Shown here piece after piece: positions 62,677 to 64,000 of a stretch of 64,000 nucleotides of DNA (positions are counted from its first letter, which is position 1; each line of letters begins with the position of its first letter). This stretch comes from Allosphingosinicella vermicomposti (lineage in GTDB: Bacteria; Pseudomonadota; Alphaproteobacteria; Sphingomonadales; Sphingomonadaceae). The stretch is from the NCBI RefSeq assembly GCF_003012815.1, contig NZ_PXYJ01000002.1:310001-374000 (forward strand). The letters are read 5' to 3'. A program made the translations under genes and the position numbers. The notes under the pieces are model-generated. The model saw only the letters and a program-made list of their open reading frames with translations, was not told the origin of the DNA and searched no databases.

Positions 62677-63372
62677 ATGGCAAAGCTGACCAAGAAGCAG
62701 AAGGCACTCGCCACCCTCGACCGCGAAAAGCTCTATGGCGTCGATGAAGCCATCGGCACCGTGAAGACCAACGCGACCGCCAAGTTCGACGAAACCGTCG
62801 AAATCGCGATAAACCTCGGCGTCGATCCGCGCCACGCCGACCAGATGGTCCGCGGCGTCGTCACCCTGCCCGCAGGCACCGGCAAGGACGTTCGCGTCGC
62901 CGTCTTCGCCCGCGCCGGCAAGGCCGACGAAGCCAAGGCCGCCGGCGCTGAAGTCGTCGGCGCCGAAGACCTGATGGAAGCGATCCAGAACGGCCAGATG
63001 GACTTCGACCGCGTCATCGCGACCCCGGACATGATGGGCATCGTCGGCCGTCTCGGTAAGGTTCTCGGCCCGAAGGGCATGATGCCGAACCCGAAGCTCG
63101 GCACCGTCACGCCGAACGTCGCCGAAGCCGTGAAGGCGGCCAAGGGCGGCCAGGTGGAATTCCGCGTCGAAAAGGCCGGCATCATCCACTCCGGCATCGG
63201 CAAGGCGAGCTTCTCCGCCGCCGATCTTCGCAAGAATTTCGACGCCTTCGTCGACGCGATCGTCAAGGCGAAGCCGGCTGGCGCCAAGGGCAAGTATGTG
63301 AAGAAGGTCGCTCTGTCCTCTTCCATGGGCCCAGGCCTCAAGATCGACACTGCCGAAGTGGCAGGCGCCTAA
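62677..63372 (+). CDS. rplA: 50S ribosomal protein L1
   Basis: This 231-residue protein matches L1, with [70 protein letters not shown] and [17 protein letters not shown]1 is the ribosomal-stalk protein that can also repress its own message. ATG 62677 follows GGAGGG. The normal next genes, rplJ and rplL, are not present in the remaining 600 bp. Confidence 0.97.
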   Translation: MAKLTKKQKALATLDREKLYGVDEAIGTVKTNATAKFDETVEIAINLGVDPRHADQMVRGVVTLPAGTGKDVRVAVFARAGKADEAKAAGAEVVGAEDLMEAIQNGQMDFDRVIATPDMMGIVGRLGKVLGPKGMMPNPKLGTVTPNVAEAVKAAKGGQVEFRVEKAGIIHSGIGKASFSAADLRKNFDAFVDAIVKAKPAGAKGKYVKKVALSSSMGPGLKIDTAEVAGA

Positions 63373-63376
63373 CAAT

Positions 63377-63401
63377 CGGATCAAAGTGATACTTTGATCC
63401 G
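63377..63401. repeat. Inverted repeat just after rplA
   Basis: CGGATCAAAGT (63377-63387), GAT, and ACTTTGATCCG (63391-63401) form a perfect 11-bp-arm palindrome, 5 nt past the rplA stop, just before the terminator. Confidence 0.6.
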
Positions 63402-63410
63402 GGCATGAAG

Positions 63411-63439
63411 GGCCGGGGCGGAAACGCTCCGGCCTTTTT
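63411..63439 (+). terminator. Rho-independent terminator after rplA
   Basis: GGCCGGGGCG (63411-63420), GAAA loop, CGCTCCGGCC (63425-63434; one G-T pair) and TTTTT form a strong terminator. Confidence 0.88.
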
Positions 63440-63446
63440 CTATCGG

Positions 63447-63635
63447 TCAAATCGCCATGCACGTGCCGCACCACGGAATGCGCCGGAAAGAGCGCATGAT
63501 CGGAACGCTGCACGGGGCCCTCGCCCCGGCCTTATCGCGACCCACCGCGCGCACTTGCCCGATGATCCACTGCTTCACCGCGCGGCCCAACGGCCCGACG
63601 CCGATCAGCCTCTTCACGCGGTCTTTGGCGGCCAT
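63447..63635 (-). CDS. Small basic protein of unknown function
   Basis: This 62-residue protein (MAAKDRVKRLIGVGPLGRAV, then KQWIIGQVRAVGRDKAGARA) is strongly basic and ends in CGTCMAI. GAGGGGA precedes the ATG at 63635. No family is recognised. It overlaps no better candidate and is convergent to rplA. Confidence 0.4.
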   Translation of the reverse strand: MAAKDRVKRLIGVGPLGRAVKQWIIGQVRAVGRDKAGARAPCSVPIMRSFRRIPWCGTCMAI

Positions 63636-63734
63636 CACATTCCCCTCACCTCGATATAGGATGCGCGGCGGCGGGCGGAAGCGGCGGGAACATCGTCGCG
63701 CCCGGATCATTGGCTGAGGGTGAGGAGAGCCCCC

Positions 63735-63917
63735 ATGGCAACCCAGCCTGAAATCCCCGATACGATCACGCCGCAATCGCCGCCGGAAAGCCCGCCGATT
63801 GAGCTTCCGCCCGACCGGCCCGACACCAGCCCGCCCGAAACCATCCCGCCCGATCCGGGTCAGGACGATCCGGACCGGCTGATCCCCGAAACCCCGCCTC
63901 CGTCACAGCCGTTCTAA
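63735..63917 (+). CDS. Proline-rich acidic small protein
   Basis: This 60-residue protein is about one-third Pro with Asp/Glu and no hydrophobic core (PPESPPIELPPDRPD, PPDPGQDDPDRLIPE), so it is probably disordered. GAGGAG precedes ATG 63735. It resembles small Pro-rich proteins common in Sphingomonadales, but function is unknown. Confidence 0.5.
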   Translation: MATQPEIPDTITPQSPPESPPIELPPDRPDTSPPETIPPDPGQDDPDRLIPETPPPSQPF

Positions 63918-64000
63918 TTTCGTTCGAAACCCGAGCCACTTGAGGCCCGAACGCCTGCCTCATTCATCCGCCATGCAGCTTCCCCATGGAACAGGCGAAA

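Overview
The window is a high-GC chromosomal segment of an alphaproteobacterium, most likely a member of the Sphingomonadales (inference). The grounds are the DUF1192, TrcR/DUF1013, DUF6356, NDUFA12 and DUF2155 proteins, the glnB-glnA and aroQ-accB-accC...aat groupings, a ZnuD-like TonB receptor, and many short intergenic palindromes. It is housekeeping chromosome: no phage, integrase, insertion sequence, CRISPR array or rRNA was found, and there is one tRNA.

Layout. 1-2.5 kb holds the start of map (minus), then glnB, a small XRE-type regulator and glnA. 2.6-4.3 kb is a decayed patch: a secreted-protein gene with a nonsense codon and a frameshift, and an aldo/keto reductase remnant. 4.3-8.2 kb has fadD, trcR, a quinone oxidoreductase and a DUF1192 protein. 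8.3-15.3 kb has clpA, a glutathione transferase, a Tat-exported dienelactone hydrolase, a Bax-inhibitor-1 protein, thpR, and an overlapping fructosamine-kinase / low-molecular-weight phosphatase pair that looks like a protein deglycation module. 15.4-24.9 kb has sodC, ugd, a luciferase-like oxidoreductase, a SleB hydrolase, acs (with Glu where the catalytic Lys should be), a short-chain dehydrogenase, a secreted RidA protein and cysQ. 25-28 kb is a glutathione-dependent formaldehyde module (frmA, purU, fghA). 28-37 kb has a PYROXD2-like oxidoreductase, hmgA, gor, pgi, both subunits of 3-oxoacid CoA-transferase and an orphan LytS-type kinase. 37-44 kb has an SCP2 protein, an orphan thiamine-diphosphate enzyme, a frameshifted small gene, a CsbD protein, a carboxyl-methyltransferase fused to an erythromycin-esterase domain, a methyltransferase and a thiS-thiG fusion.

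44-52 kb is a dense block: aroQ, accB, accC, a metallopeptidase/TPR protein, arsC and aat on plus, meeting DUF2155, NDUFA12, DUF192, a double cold-shock protein and recX on minus. 52-56.6 kb has a fatty acyl-AMP ligase and a GGDEF-EAL protein. 56.7-63.4 kb is the translation/transcription core: tRNA-Trp, secE and nusG, then rplK and rplA, with a ZnuD-like receptor and a secreted CocE/NonD hydrolase inserted between nusG and rplK.

The most conspicuous non-coding structure is about nineteen imperfect palindromes of 25-110 bp between genes, some inside operons. They group by their ends: CGTCAT...ATGACG in one set, CCGTTCG...CGAACGG in part of another. All calls are by eye from sequence and recalled family knowledge; no searches were run.
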